A stretch of 64,000 bases of DNA from Shewanella litorisediminis (GTDB taxonomy: Bacteria > Pseudomonadota > Gammaproteobacteria > Enterobacterales > Shewanellaceae): positions 2,418,501 through 2,482,500 of the forward strand of contig NZ_CP069213.1 of NCBI RefSeq assembly GCF_016834455.1, in the 5' to 3' direction. The notes beneath the pieces were generated by a model. That model saw only the letters and a list, made by a program, of their open reading frames with translations. It did not search any database and was not told where the DNA came from. Positions 1-10,511 of the stretch are shown here, in pieces. Position 1 is the stretch's first letter, and the number at the start of each line of letters is the position of its first letter. Both the position numbers and the translations under genes were made by a program.

Positions 1-710
<710 letters not shown>

Positions 711-947
711 TTATAGTTTTTATTCGATAAGCACGGCGAGCAGCATAAGCACCTGACTTCACCGCGCGGTAACCTGTCGTCCTGGGGTTACCGCAAAGCT
801 GGGATGCCGATATGGGCATGGATCACATTTTGATGGCCGACATCATAGTGCATTCGGCCCAATATTCAAATTCCACTTAGGGCGAACAGGGGTTACCCTA
901 TACCCAGGTAACTGTACAGTTAGATCTACAAAGGAAATTCACACGCC

Positions 948-1769
948 GTGTCGTCCCCTTCCCGCGCCAATAAACCCTCGGCCAAGCGCCCTGCCCGCAG
1001 CCCATCAAATCGGCAACCACAGGGCGAGAAAAAAGGCGTTGCAAACACCCGTAGCCAGCAGACAAACGCCAAAAACCGTAAAGCATTTAGTCCCAAAGGG
1101 CCCGGCAGCTCAAAGCGGCCGACTGAGAAAGCTGCAGAAAGGACAAGCGTCAGGCCTGGGCCGCGCAGACCGGGTGTCACCAAGGTGGTGCTCTTCAATA
1201 AGCCCTTCGATGTGTTGTGCCAGTTCACCGACGAAGCCGGCAGACAAACCCTGAAGGACTTTATTCCCTTGCCCGGCGTCTATGCCGCAGGCAGGCTTGA
1301 TAGAGACAGTGAAGGCCTGTTGCTGCTCACCAATGATGGTCAGTTGCAATCCCGTCTTACCGAGCCAAAAAAGCAAACCTATAAAACCTATTGGGTGCAG
1401 GTCGAAGGCATTCCCGAAGAGTCGGCGCTGGATAAACTGCGTGAAGGCGTTGAGCTTAAAGACGGCCCCACTCTGCCTGCCAGAGTACGGCGCATCGATG
1501 CGCCTCACATTTGGCCGCGCAATCCGCCGGTGCGGGAGCGAAAAAGCATTCCCGACTGCTGGCTTGAAATTCAGATTTGCGAAGGCCGCAACCGCCAGGT
1601 AAGGCGCATGACCGCCCACATCGGCTTTCCCACACTCAGGCTAGTGCGCGCCGCCATCGGTGAGATAAGCCTTGGGCAACTCGGCAGCGGCGAGTACCGG
1701 GAGCTTAGCCGGGATGAGATAAGCAGCCTCATTACCGCCCTTGCCACGACACGCGACTTTTACAAGTAA
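948..1769 (+). CDS. rluE: 23S rRNA pseudouridine(2457) synthase RluE
   Basis: Isomerises a uridine in domain V of 23S rRNA. The catalytic aspartate lies in the motif [17 protein letters not shown], and the family signature [21 protein letters not shown] is intact near the C-terminus. The chain is 273 residues, against about 217 in E. coli. The surplus is a low-complexity, Lys/Arg/Ser/Pro-rich N-terminal tail of about 75 residues before the core begins at [14 protein letters not shown]. The start is GTG at 948, with AAAGGAAA about 10 bases upstream. It is followed 9 bases later by nudJ, the same order as in E. coli, so the two are probably cotranscribed. Confidence 0.93.
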   Translation: MSSPSRANKPSAKRPARSPSNRQPQGEKKGVANTRSQQTNAKNRKAFSPKGPGSSKRPTEKAAERTSVRPGPRRPGVTKVVLFNKPFDVLCQFTDEAGRQTLKDFIPLPGVYAAGRLDRDSEGLLLLTNDGQLQSRLTEPKKQTYKTYWVQVEGIPEESALDKLREGVELKDGPTLPARVRRIDAPHIWPRNPPVRERKSIPDCWLEIQICEGRNRQVRRMTAHIGFPTLRLVRAAIGEISLGQLGSGEYRELSRDEISSLITALATTRDFYK

Positions 1770-1778
1770 GGGAGCCCG

Positions 1779-2249
1779 ATGGAGCGCTACAAACCCAATG
1801 TCACCGTTGCCTGCATTGTGCACTGCGGTGGCAAGTTTTTGATGGTAGAGGAAATCATCGACGGCAAGTCGGTGTTTAACCAACCTGCCGGACACCTTGA
1901 GGCGGGCGAATCCCTGATTGACGCCTGTAAGCGAGAGCTGTGGGAAGAAACCGGCATCAAGGCCGAGCCCTCACGCCTTGTGGGTATCTATCAGTTCAGC
2001 GCCAGTGCCGAGCTTGCGTTTTTGCGCTTCACCTTTGTCTGTGAGCTCGATGAACTAATACAAAGTGAGCCACAGGATGGGGCTATCCATGCCCTGCACT
2101 GGCTTACCCCGGCCGAGATTAACGACAGCCGCCACCTTCGAAGCCAACTGGTCAGTCGCTGCATCGACGACTATCTGGCCGGCAAAGGCACAGAACTCTG
2201 CATCCTCGACAGCGAACTTCTTTCCATAGCCGCTAGTAGCAATCCGTGA
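1779..2249 (+). CDS. nudJ: NUDIX phosphatase NudJ
   Basis: NUDIX hydrolase of the NudJ (YmfB) group, known to dephosphorylate nucleoside di- and triphosphates and the thiamine precursor HMP-PP. The Nudix box is visible as GHLEAGESLIDACKRELWEETGI (residues about 38-60), with the REL-EETG core that binds Mg2+. Length 156 residues is normal. It sits 9 bases after rluE, with AAGGGAG as ribosome site, and precedes mnmA, matching the conserved rluE-nudJ-mnmA-hflD-purB block of gammaproteobacteria. The synteny makes NudJ the best name; the in vivo substrate cannot be read from sequence. Confidence 0.9.
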   Translation: MERYKPNVTVACIVHCGGKFLMVEEIIDGKSVFNQPAGHLEAGESLIDACKRELWEETGIKAEPSRLVGIYQFSASAELAFLRFTFVCELDELIQSEPQDGAIHALHWLTPAEINDSRHLRSQLVSRCIDDYLAGKGTELCILDSELLSIAASSNP

Positions 2250-2430
2250 TAGAATACGCCCCCGAAAAAACGCCGCTGTTTCGATGCCGAACAGATAAAC
2301 AACAGGTACTGATTCAAGCTTTGCTTAGCCATTGTTTTACCTAAGTTTTGACTGCGATTTCCCTCGTTTAATTTGCAGCAAATGCCATTGGCAGCGGTGA
2401 TTGGTTACTCGAAAGGATCATTTTCAACGT

Positions 2431-3564
2431 ATGACGTCAACTACAGCTTCTCCCGCTGAAATCGCTGCCAACAGCAGCAAAAAAGTCATTGTCGGCATGT
2501 CCGGCGGTGTGGACTCTTCTGTCTCTGCTTACCTGCTGAAACAACAGGGGTATCAGGTTGAAGGCCTGTTCATGAAAAACTGGGAAGAAGACGACACCGA
2601 CGAATACTGCGCCGCCGCTGAGGATCTGAAAGACGCTCAGGCCGTGTGCGATAAGCTCGGCATTAAGCTGCACACAGTCAACTTTGCCGCCGAGTATTGG
2701 GATAACGTGTTTGAGTACTTCCTCGCCGAATACAAGGCAGGCCGTACCCCGAATCCCGACATCATGTGCAACAAGGAAATCAAATTCAAAGCCTTCCTTG
2801 AGTTTGCCGACGATATCCTCGATGCCGACTACATCGCCATGGGCCACTATGTGCGCCGCCGCGACACCGATGGCAAAACCGAAATGCTGCGCGGCATCGA
2901 TGGCAATAAAGATCAGAGCTACTTTTTGTACACCTTGAGCCACGAGCAGGTTGCCCGCAGCCTGTTCCCCGTCGGCGAGCTTGAAAAGCCGGAAGTGCGC
3001 CGCATTGCCGAAGAGCAGGGCCTTATCACCCACGATAAGAAAGACTCCACCGGCATCTGCTTTATTGGTGAACGTAAGTTCAAAGACTTTCTCGCCACCT
3101 ACCTGCCCGCCCAGCCCGGCAACATCGAAACCCCGGAAGGCGACGTCATTGGCCGCCATGAAGGCCTGATGTATCACACCCTTGGCCAGCGCAAAGGCCT
3201 TGGCATTGGCGGCATGAAGAATTCAAACGACGACCCCTGGTATGTGGTTGATAAAGACATGGCCCGTAACGTGTTGGTGGTGGCCCAGGGCCATGATCAC
3301 CCGCGGCTGATGTCAAAGGGTATGTTGGTTAACCAGCTGCATTGGGTTGACCGTACTGGCCCTGCTGATGGCGCAAGCATCAGCGTAAAAACCCGCTATC
3401 GCCAGCAGGATATCCCCTGCACAGTGAAGATTATCGACGAGCAAACCATTGAAGTGCTGTTCGATGAGCCAGTTGCCGCCGTTACCCCCGGCCAATCGGC
3501 GGTGTTTTACGATGGCGAAGTCTGCCTTGGCGGCGGCATCATCGACACCCTGATTAAGGACTGA
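2431..3564 (+). CDS. mnmA: tRNA 2-thiouridylase MnmA
   Basis: Adds sulfur at position 2 of the wobble uridine of tRNA-Lys, -Glu and -Gln, using sulfur relayed by the Tus proteins. The PP-loop is [19 protein letters not shown]; the catalytic cysteines lie in [13 protein letters not shown] and [14 protein letters not shown] chose ATG 2431 ([10 protein letters not shown], 377 residues): an in-frame TTG at 2401 would add ten residues but lacks a ribosome site, whereas GAAAGGA precedes 2431 at somewhat long spacing. It is 3 bases from hflD. This is the enzyme that modifies the UUU-anticodon tRNA-Lys encoded eightfold near 32 kb. Confidence 0.96.
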   Translation: MTSTTASPAEIAANSSKKVIVGMSGGVDSSVSAYLLKQQGYQVEGLFMKNWEEDDTDEYCAAAEDLKDAQAVCDKLGIKLHTVNFAAEYWDNVFEYFLAEYKAGRTPNPDIMCNKEIKFKAFLEFADDILDADYIAMGHYVRRRDTDGKTEMLRGIDGNKDQSYFLYTLSHEQVARSLFPVGELEKPEVRRIAEEQGLITHDKKDSTGICFIGERKFKDFLATYLPAQPGNIETPEGDVIGRHEGLMYHTLGQRKGLGIGGMKNSNDDPWYVVDKDMARNVLVVAQGHDHPRLMSKGMLVNQLHWVDRTGPADGASISVKTRYRQQDIPCTVKIIDEQTIEVLFDEPVAAVTPGQSAVFYDGEVCLGGGIIDTLIKD

Positions 3565-3567
3565 GCC

Positions 3568-4182
3568 ATGAGCCAAATGCAAGCACGCACCATGGCCTTT
3601 GCCGGTATCTTGCAGGCGCTCGCCCAGGTGCAATACATCGCCCGCCATGGTGACAGCGACACAGATGCCATGGCCGCCAGCTTCAATACGATTCTGGTGA
3701 CCAATCCCGAGCAGCCCGAAGACGTCTACGCCGACAAAGATCAGCTCAGAGTGGGCTACAAATGGATTTTGAATCAGCTCGGCGACGGCGAAAGCAAAGA
3801 CGTGGAAATGACCCGCTATCTGGTGGGTCTTCTTGCACTGGAGCGCAAGCTGTCCCGCAGCAATGCTGCCCTTGGTATGCTCTCCGAGCGTATTAACCAA
3901 ATTCATCGCCAGCTTAATCACTTTGCCATTACAGACGAGCAGGTGATTGCCAATCTGGCCAGTATTTACAGCGATATCATCAGTAACCTTGGCCCCAAGC
4001 TGCAAATTACCGGCAACCCCAATGTACTGCAGCGCCCCCTGGTTCAGCAAAAGATCCGTGCCCTGCTGCTGGCCGCCATGCGCAGTGCCGTGCTGTGGCG
4101 CCAGCTCGGTGGCAAACGCCGCCATCTGGTATTTGCCCGCAAGGCCATTGTTGATACCGCCAAGAAAAATCTGACCCTATAA
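3568..4182 (+). CDS. hflD: HflD, high-frequency-lysogenization protein homologue
   Basis: Peripheral membrane protein of the HflD family, known in E. coli to bind the lambda CII regulator. Its conserved cellular role is unclear. The chain of 204 residues carries the family features [19 protein letters not shown], an internal [13 protein letters not shown] helix and [22 protein letters not shown] (read here with an R-A-L-L-L start) near the C-terminus. The ATG is only 3 bases past the mnmA stop with GAGCC in between, and purB follows after 48 bases; the three are very likely one transcript. Confidence 0.93.
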   Translation: MSQMQARTMAFAGILQALAQVQYIARHGDSDTDAMAASFNTILVTNPEQPEDVYADKDQLRVGYKWILNQLGDGESKDVEMTRYLVGLLALERKLSRSNAALGMLSERINQIHRQLNHFAITDEQVIANLASIYSDIISNLGPKLQITGNPNVLQRPLVQQKIRALLLAAMRSAVLWRQLGGKRRHLVFARKAIVDTAKKNLTL

Positions 4183-4197
4183 ACATTTACCCTATAA

Positions 4198-5601
<1,404 letters not shown>

Positions 5602-5615
5602 TCCACTTTAATGGA

Positions 5616-5647
5616 GAGGCGGCAAGGGAAACCAAGCCGCCTTTTTT
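5616..5647 (+). terminator. intrinsic terminator after purB
   Basis: AGGCGGC (5617-5623) pairs with GCCGCCT (5636-5642) and is followed by a run of T. It lies between the purB stop and the roxA start, so it ends the purB transcript; roxA, starting 7 bases later, must be read by partial readthrough or a promoter inside purB. Confidence 0.8.
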
Positions 5648-5653
5648 AACACT

Positions 5654-6772
5654 ATGTATAAGCTCAATTTCGATATTCAGGCGTTCCTCGCCAATGACTG
5701 GCAACAGGCCCCGAAAGTATTCAAAGGCGCCTTCCCTGACTTTGAAGACCCCATCGCCGCCGACGAACTCGCAGGCCTTGCCTGTGAAGAGGAAGTATCG
5801 AGCCGGGTGGTGGTCACCAAGGGTAACGACTGGGAAGTGATTTCCGGCCCCTTCGAAGATTACGACCGGTTTGGTGAAACCCATTGGCAGCTGCTGGTGC
5901 AGGCCGTCAACCACTGGTACCCGGATGCGCAGCCTCTGGTGGAAGCCTTTCGCTTTTTGCCGGACTGGCGCTTTGATGACCTGATGGTGTCTTTTGCCAC
6001 CCCTCAGGGCGGCGTGGGACCTCACATCGACAACTACGATGTGTTCATCATTCAGGGCGAAGGCCAGCGCCGCTGGACAGTTGGCCCCAAGGGCAACTAT
6101 AAGCGCCGGGGCGGCGTAACGACATCCCCCCTGATTGAAGACTTTGAGCCCATTATCGATGTGGTGCTGGAGAAAGGCGATGTGCTTTATATCCCGCCCG
6201 GCTTCCCCCATCAGGGCGAGACCCTGAGCCTGGCACTCTCTTATTCCATGGGTTATCGCGCTCCCAGCCAGCAGGAGCTTGCCGGACAAATTGCCGATCA
6301 GTTGATGGATGAAGACAAGGGGCACAAGCGCTTTATCGCCGTGGATGGCGCCGCGAGCCACGGCACTGTGAGCCTGTCCGAGCAGCAAGGCATTATGCAG
6401 CTTATCCGCGACCTGTGTGATGACGCAGATAACGTCGTTAAGGTGCTCGGTAAACTCTTAAGCCAGAACCGCTTCGACCTGGATGTCCAGGAAGATGAAA
6501 GCATCGATGCCGACGCCCTGGTTGAGGCCCTGGACGATGGGGCTGTACTGATGCGAATTGGTGGCCTTAAGGTGCTCAAAATGGAAGGCGACAGCCAAGC
6601 ACGGCTCTTTGTGGCGGGCGAGAGTGTGCTAATTGAAGGCGCCTCTGAAGAGGAACTCATCGAGGTATCCAACTCGGTCTCTGTTAACGCTGAGCTGGCG
6701 CTGCAGCCCCATTGGCGTGGCTTCTTCGTTCAGATGCTGCAAAAAGGCTATTTCTATCTCGGCGAAGACTGA
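5654..6772 (+). CDS. roxA: ribosomal protein uL16 arginine hydroxylase RoxA (YcfD)
   Basis: JmjC-type 2-oxoglutarate/Fe(II) oxygenase that hydroxylates an arginine of ribosomal protein L16. The Fe ligands fall in GPHIDNYDVFIIQ (His124, Asp126) and in PPGFPHQGETLSL (His186), matching the His-x-Asp...His triad of E. coli YcfD (125/127/187). Total length 372 residues is as expected, with the C-terminal dimerisation and winged-helix part after residue 210. It directly follows the purB terminator and no strong ribosome site is visible before ATG 5654, only the T-rich terminator tail, so translation may be weak or the true start slightly downstream. Confidence 0.93.
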   Translation: MYKLNFDIQAFLANDWQQAPKVFKGAFPDFEDPIAADELAGLACEEEVSSRVVVTKGNDWEVISGPFEDYDRFGETHWQLLVQAVNHWYPDAQPLVEAFRFLPDWRFDDLMVSFATPQGGVGPHIDNYDVFIIQGEGQRRWTVGPKGNYKRRGGVTTSPLIEDFEPIIDVVLEKGDVLYIPPGFPHQGETLSLALSYSMGYRAPSQQELAGQIADQLMDEDKGHKRFIAVDGAASHGTVSLSEQQGIMQLIRDLCDDADNVVKVLGKLLSQNRFDLDVQEDESIDADALVEALDDGAVLMRIGGLKVLKMEGDSQARLFVAGESVLIEGASEEELIEVSNSVSVNAELALQPHWRGFFVQMLQKGYFYLGED

Positions 6773-6832
6773 CTTCAGGAAGAAACCTTGTCGAGTCTGC
6801 CAGCAGTTCTGCGAAGGCTCAGCCAAATAATC

Positions 6833-6858
6833 AAAAAGGCACCTTAAGGTGCCTTTTC
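6833..6858. terminator. bidirectional terminator between roxA and a DUF4826 gene
   Basis: A perfect 24-base palindrome, AAAAGGCACCTT followed by AAGGTGCCTTTT (6834-6857), lies between two converging genes. The A-run on the left and T-run on the right let it act in both directions. Confidence 0.85.
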
Positions 6859-6910
6859 TGTTTCTGAGGTTGCAGTCAATCAAATTTGCACTGACTGGCA
6901 CTTATCAGAC

Positions 6911-7354
6911 TTAGCCCCAAAGCTTTTCGTCCTGCTGGATTTGATACAGGCTTTGTGCGCGGGAAATCAGCATATTGGCAAACTTGACCTGGGTGGGATC
7001 TTGTACCGCGCCGGACTGAATCAGATTCTCTGCTTTTAATTGCCACATCATGGAGAAATGTTTCAGCGCATCACGGGCGGTTTGCGCCACTTTCACATCA
7101 ACATAATCGGTGGGTAAATCGCCGGACATGACCCAATAAGTTTGCTTTGCGGGCTTTTGCGCTTCCATTTTCCACACCGCAACGTAAGGCGCCAGATAGC
7201 GACTCTCGTCTACCAACACCTTGCCAGGCAAAATGCCCTTTTCGGCGAGAAAACGGTTAGCCTTTTGAAACTGGGTACGCACCCATTCCTGACGCAGCGC
7301 TTCGGGATCCTGTGCCGCGGTCTCAACCTGGGGTTCTTGGTTTTTCTCAGTCAT
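6911..7354 (-). CDS. conserved DUF4826-type protein
   Basis: A 147-residue soluble protein of unknown function that I associate with the DUF4826 family, common in Shewanella and relatives. It begins MTEKNQEPQVETAAQ and contains the conserved-looking stretches PYVAVWKMEAQKP, YWVMSGDLPTDYV and FANMLISRAQSLYQIQQDE. There is no signal peptide or membrane segment. A ribosome site AGGAAAG lies about 5 bases before the ATG. It converges with roxA across the terminator at 6833-6858, and its upstream region abuts the leucine dehydrogenase promoter. No function should be inferred. Confidence 0.75.
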   Translation of the reverse strand: MTEKNQEPQVETAAQDPEALRQEWVRTQFQKANRFLAEKGILPGKVLVDESRYLAPYVAVWKMEAQKPAKQTYWVMSGDLPTDYVDVKVAQTARDALKHFSMMWQLKAENLIQSGAVQDPTQVKFANMLISRAQSLYQIQQDEKLWG

Positions 7355-7443
7355 ACTTCTTTCCTATCTTATTGTTATACCGCACAATCTAACGCTGAGA
7401 ATGAGCGTATCAATCCGCACTGGATGCAGGGAGACTGCCATAA

Positions 7444-7461
7444 CTTTACGTTGACGTAAAG
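7444..7461. promoter_or_regulatory. LiuR-type operator upstream of leucine dehydrogenase
   Basis: CTTTACGTTGACGTAAAG is an 18-base inverted repeat with perfect 8-base arms around a TG centre. From memory it matches the TTTACGT-ACGTAAA motif of LiuR, the MerR-family regulator of branched-chain amino-acid breakdown in Shewanella, whose regulon includes ldh. The site lies 146 bases before the ldh start. The regulator itself is not in this window. Confidence 0.7.
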
Positions 7462-7557
7462 TGGAAAGCAAAATTGCCACAGAGATCACAAATAATCCAC
7501 TGGCGGGCTTTGTTGAGAGTATCCCTAAATGCTATGGTTCGGCAATAAATATAACGA

Positions 7558-7583
7558 CCGCAGGTAGCCGCCTGCGGCTTTTT
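7558..7583 (+). terminator. intrinsic terminator (possible attenuator) in the ldh leader
   Basis: CCGCAGG (7558-7564), a 6-base loop, then CCTGCGG (7571-7577) and CTTTTT: a classical terminator lying between the operator at 7444-7461 and the ldh GTG at 7608. It ends 24 bases before the start codon. Any transcript that begins near the operator must pass it to express ldh. Confidence 0.7.
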
Positions 7584-7607
7584 ATTAGCAATGCGGAGAT
7601 CTGCAAC

Positions 7608-8639
7608 GTGGCTGTATTCAATCATGTATCTTATGACGAACATGAACAGGTTGTTTTCTGTCATGACAAAGAGAGTGGCCTGAAGGCAATTATTGCCGTG
7701 CACAATACCAATCTGGGTCCGGCGGTGGGTGGTTGCCGCATGTGGAACTACCAGTCTGATGAAGAAGCGCTGAACGACGTGCTTCGCCTCTCCCGCGGCA
7801 TGACCTACAAAAATGCCCTTGCCGGCCTGACCATGGGTGGTGGCAAGTCAGTGATCATTGCCGATCCCAAAACGCAGGACAGAGAAAAGCTGTTCCGTGC
7901 CTTTGGCCGCTTTATCAATACCCTGGGTGGCAAGTACTACTCCGCTGAAGACGTGGGCACTACCACGGCTGACATCATGATTGCCCACCAGGAAACCCCA
8001 TACATGGCCGGTCTGGAAGGCAAGAGTGGCGACCCATCTCCTTTCACTGCCCTGGGCACTTTCCTCGGGATCAAAGCTGCCGTTAAGCATCAGCGTGGTC
8101 TGGATACCCTCAAGGGTTTGAAAATTGCCGTTCAGGGTGTGGGCCACGTTGGCTACTACCTGTGTAAGCACCTGCACGAAGAAGGCGCTGAGCTTATCGT
8201 GACCGATATTCATCAGGCGTCTCTGGACAAGGTTGCCACCGAGTTTGGTGCAGCTGTTGTTGCTCCGCAGGACATCTACTCTCAGGACGTTGACATCTAC
8301 GCCCCCTGTGCGCTCGGTGCTACCATCAACGACGCCACCCTGCCGCTGCTGAAAGCCAAAATTGTGGCAGGATGTGCCAACAACCAGCTGGCCGAGCCAC
8401 GTCACGGCCAGATGCTGAAAGACATGGGTATCCTCTACGCCCCTGACTATGTGATTAATGCCGGTGGTATCATCAACGTGTCGTTCGAAAACGAGTACGA
8501 TGCGGCCAAGTCCACTGCCAAGGTTGAAAAGATTTACGACACCCTGCTGACCATCTTTGCAGCTGCGGATGAGCAAAACCGCACCACGGGTGCCGTTGCC
8601 GACGAAATGGCCCGCGCCATTATCGACGCCGCCCGTTAA
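7608..8639 (+). CDS. ldh: leucine dehydrogenase (Glu/Leu/Phe/Val dehydrogenase family)
   Basis: NAD-dependent oxidative deamination of leucine, valine and isoleucine to the 2-oxo acids. The substrate-site segment GPAVGGCRMW, the catalytic lysines in GLTMGGGKSVIIADP and the Rossmann motif AVQGVGHVGYYLCKHL are all present. I place the start at GTG 7608 (343 residues, family length), because GGAG lies 9 bases upstream and homologues begin at this point; the open frame continues to 7461 but that would read through the terminator hairpin at 7558-7583. It is probably controlled by LiuR through the upstream operator. Confidence 0.9.
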   Translation: MAVFNHVSYDEHEQVVFCHDKESGLKAIIAVHNTNLGPAVGGCRMWNYQSDEEALNDVLRLSRGMTYKNALAGLTMGGGKSVIIADPKTQDREKLFRAFGRFINTLGGKYYSAEDVGTTTADIMIAHQETPYMAGLEGKSGDPSPFTALGTFLGIKAAVKHQRGLDTLKGLKIAVQGVGHVGYYLCKHLHEEGAELIVTDIHQASLDKVATEFGAAVVAPQDIYSQDVDIYAPCALGATINDATLPLLKAKIVAGCANNQLAEPRHGQMLKDMGILYAPDYVINAGGIINVSFENEYDAAKSTAKVEKIYDTLLTIFAAADEQNRTTGAVADEMARAIIDAAR

Positions 8640-8664
8640 TCATGCCGCAAGGTTAAAAACACTG

Positions 8665-8691
8665 GGGAAACCATTTTGGTTTCCCTTTTTT
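8665..8691 (+). terminator. intrinsic terminator after ldh
   Basis: GGGAAACC (8665-8672) pairs with GGTTTCCC (8678-8685) across a 5-base loop and is followed by six T. It ends the ldh transcript. Confidence 0.85.
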
Positions 8692-8856
8692 ATGCCCTCA
8701 ATTTGTCATCTATTCACGATAAGATTTTTTTCGGATTAAATTTAAAAGCAACTCATGGGGATATGTCATTTCCAGCCAAAAGCACACATTTTCGTGTGGC
8801 AATGACCGGGATCCTTTGCTTGACTTAGACACTCCCCCAAGGTGCAGGAGAGCATC

Positions 8857-9204
8857 ATGATCTGTTTCAAGTACAGCCTGAATCAGGATTCTGTCGAGTT
8901 GCAGGCCAGCGACTGGAGTGGCTTGGAGCGTGTCTACGTCAACGGTGAAATGGTCTCAAGTAAGCTGAATTTTGCAGGGCAGAGTGAACACCAGGTTCCA
9001 TTGAAAGATGGAAACAAGGCTAAGTTTCAATTATTTATCGACCCTCAAACTGAAGAAGTCATGTGCCGTATCTATAAAAAAGGCCAGCTGGTCGCAAGCC
9101 TCAAACAGGGGCAGCAAAATCTCTCTCGCGCGCAAAATCTACTGTGGCAGTCTTTACTGGGTGTCAGCATGGTGGGCGGTTTGGTCATCCTGATGGTGCA
9201 CTAG
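8857..9204 (+). CDS. small protein with a C-terminal membrane anchor, unknown function
   Basis: A 115-residue protein I do not recognise by name. It starts MICFKYSLNQDSVELQASDW, has a mostly beta-like soluble part (VYVNGEMVSSKLNF, FQLFIDPQTEEVMCRIYKKG), and ends with a single hydrophobic segment, LWQSLLGVSMVGGLVILMVH, likely a tail anchor in the inner membrane. ATG 8857 is preceded by CAGGAG at good spacing; an in-frame GTG at 8842 lies within that ribosome site and is unlikely. It is a lone gene between the ldh terminator and a convergent MarR gene. Confidence 0.7.
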   Translation: MICFKYSLNQDSVELQASDWSGLERVYVNGEMVSSKLNFAGQSEHQVPLKDGNKAKFQLFIDPQTEEVMCRIYKKGQLVASLKQGQQNLSRAQNLLWQSLLGVSMVGGLVILMVH

Positions 9205-9288
9205 GCAAGCCATATCACGGCATCCCTTAACGCTGACATTGTGCTGGGCTTCATCCGACATCAGCCTTGCGTTTATTGATAACCACGC

Positions 9289-9322
9289 ACAAAAAGACCG
9301 GCAGAGAGCCTGTCTTTTTGTT
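9289..9322. terminator. convergent terminator
   Basis: ACAAAAAGAC-C-GGC pairs with GCC-TGTCTTTTTGT around a short loop (one mismatch in the stem). It lies between the plus-strand small membrane protein and the minus-strand MarR gene, with A- and T-runs for both directions. Confidence 0.75.
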
Positions 9323-9352
9323 ATCGGAATGCCGCTTGACGAAGCGTAAGCG

Positions 9353-9769
9353 TTATTCCGTGTGATTTATCTTATTCAGCAACTTCATCAGTAAATTCTG
9401 CTCTTCCTCATCCAGCTCGGCCATAAACTTGTCGTTTACCCGCTCTGCCTCACGGATAAGATCCTGCTCAAGGGCTTTGGCTTCGTCCGTCAGAAAAATC
9501 TTAAAGGCACGGCGGTTATCAGCTTCCTGATGGCGGGTAATGAGTCCCTGCACCTGCAGCTGGTCCAATAGGCGGGTCATGGTGTAGTTGGCCACGTCAC
9601 AGCGGCGCGACAGCTCGGTTTGGGTAATACCTTCTTCCTGCCAAAGCGCAAACAATACCGGCCAGAGTTTTATGTCCAGCTGATAGCGCTTCAGGCGTTG
9701 ATCCAGCTCATTGGCAATGGCCACATTGAGATGGGACACCAAATAACCAAGACTCTTCTGACGATTCAA
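9353..9769 (-). CDS. MarR-family transcriptional regulator
   Basis: A 138-residue winged-helix repressor-like protein. The MarR fold is clear: a dimerisation helix (LVSHLNVAIANELDQRL), the HTH (ITQTELSRRCDVANYTMTRLLDQLQ) and the wing with the conserved DNRRAFKIFLTDEAK. I chose TTG at 9769 because GGGAGG lies 6 bases before it; a longer in-frame start at 9790 includes the ribosome site itself. Its ligand and targets are not evident. The upstream neighbour on the same strand is a DUF1285 gene, 97 bases away, so no divergent target gene is present. It may control itself or a distant locus. Confidence 0.88.
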   Translation of the reverse strand: MNRQKSLGYLVSHLNVAIANELDQRLKRYQLDIKLWPVLFALWQEEGITQTELSRRCDVANYTMTRLLDQLQVQGLITRHQEADNRRAFKIFLTDEAKALEQDLIREAERVNDKFMAELDEEEQNLLMKLLNKINHTE

Positions 9770-9866
9770 ACAGCACCTCCCGTCGTTCAAGCTGCTGGCC
9801 AGAAATCACGGCCACCTTCTTAATACTATCACCGAAAGCACAATACACTAGCGGCCCAGCGCAAAT

Positions 9867-10352
9867 TCAGTCTTTGCCACACAGCAGTAATTCAGCATAA
9901 CGATAGAAGCAAGCACGGCTCATGCTCCCTGTCTTCAATTCGGGAAGCGAGATAAAAACCCCCTCTTCCATCGGTGCAATATCGGTTCGCGCCACCCAGT
10001 ACTCTATGCCCAACACACAGGTAAGCAGCAGTCGGTCAGCACGAGGCTCAAAATCCACTATCACCACAGGTGTCCTGGCTACTGCCACTTTAACGCGTTC
10101 CACCGGTGTTACCAACGCCCAGCCGCCGTCATACGGCCTGAGGATGCCCATAAAGAGCCGGGCAAACTTATCGGGCAAAGGCTCACCCTGATAGTACCAG
10201 CGGCCACCTTCATCTATATCAAACAGTGGCTGTTCGCTGCAAAGGGGGGGAAGGGCCAGTTTCTCCATGGCAGCGAAAGCGTCGGTATCTGCAGCCCCCC
10301 CCTGGGGATTAGACTCGGCTGACAGCAACTGATGGCCTGGCACCTGTTTCAT
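9867..10352 (-). CDS. DUF1285-family protein
   Basis: A 161-residue soluble protein matching the DUF1285 pattern: PLFDIDEGGRWYYQGEPLP, a mid-section LRPYDGGWALVTPVERVKV, and VVIVDFEPRADRLL. The family is widespread in Proteobacteria, with two small domains of unknown role. No signal peptide is seen. It lies downstream of the ydiJ-type gene on the same strand but is separated from it by a hairpin at 10421-10453, so it probably has its own promoter. A stop codon, not an operon junction, separates it from the MarR gene. Confidence 0.82.
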   Translation of the reverse strand: MKQVPGHQLLSAESNPQGGAADTDAFAAMEKLALPPLCSEQPLFDIDEGGRWYYQGEPLPDKFARLFMGILRPYDGGWALVTPVERVKVAVARTPVVIVDFEPRADRLLLTCVLGIEYWVARTDIAPMEEGVFISLPELKTGSMSRACFYRYAELLLCGKD

Positions 10353-10420
10353 GGCTTATTCGCCCTTTTGATTGTGAATGCTCTACAGGCTAAACCAATG
10401 AGAGACAGAACTGAATATGC

Positions 10421-10453
10421 AAAGGCCCCTGCTTACTCAGCGACGGGGCCTTT
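10421..10453. terminator. hairpin terminator after the ydiJ-type gene
   Basis: AAAGGCCCC (10421-10429) and GGGGCCTTT (10445-10453) form a perfect 9-base stem with a 15-base loop, located just past the minus-strand ydiJ stop. The U-tract is short, so termination may be partial. Confidence 0.65.
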
Positions 10454-10511
10454 GATCAACTGATGGGCCTTTTTGTTCAATTAAAGGCCGTGTTCAGATA
10501 GAGAATCTGAT

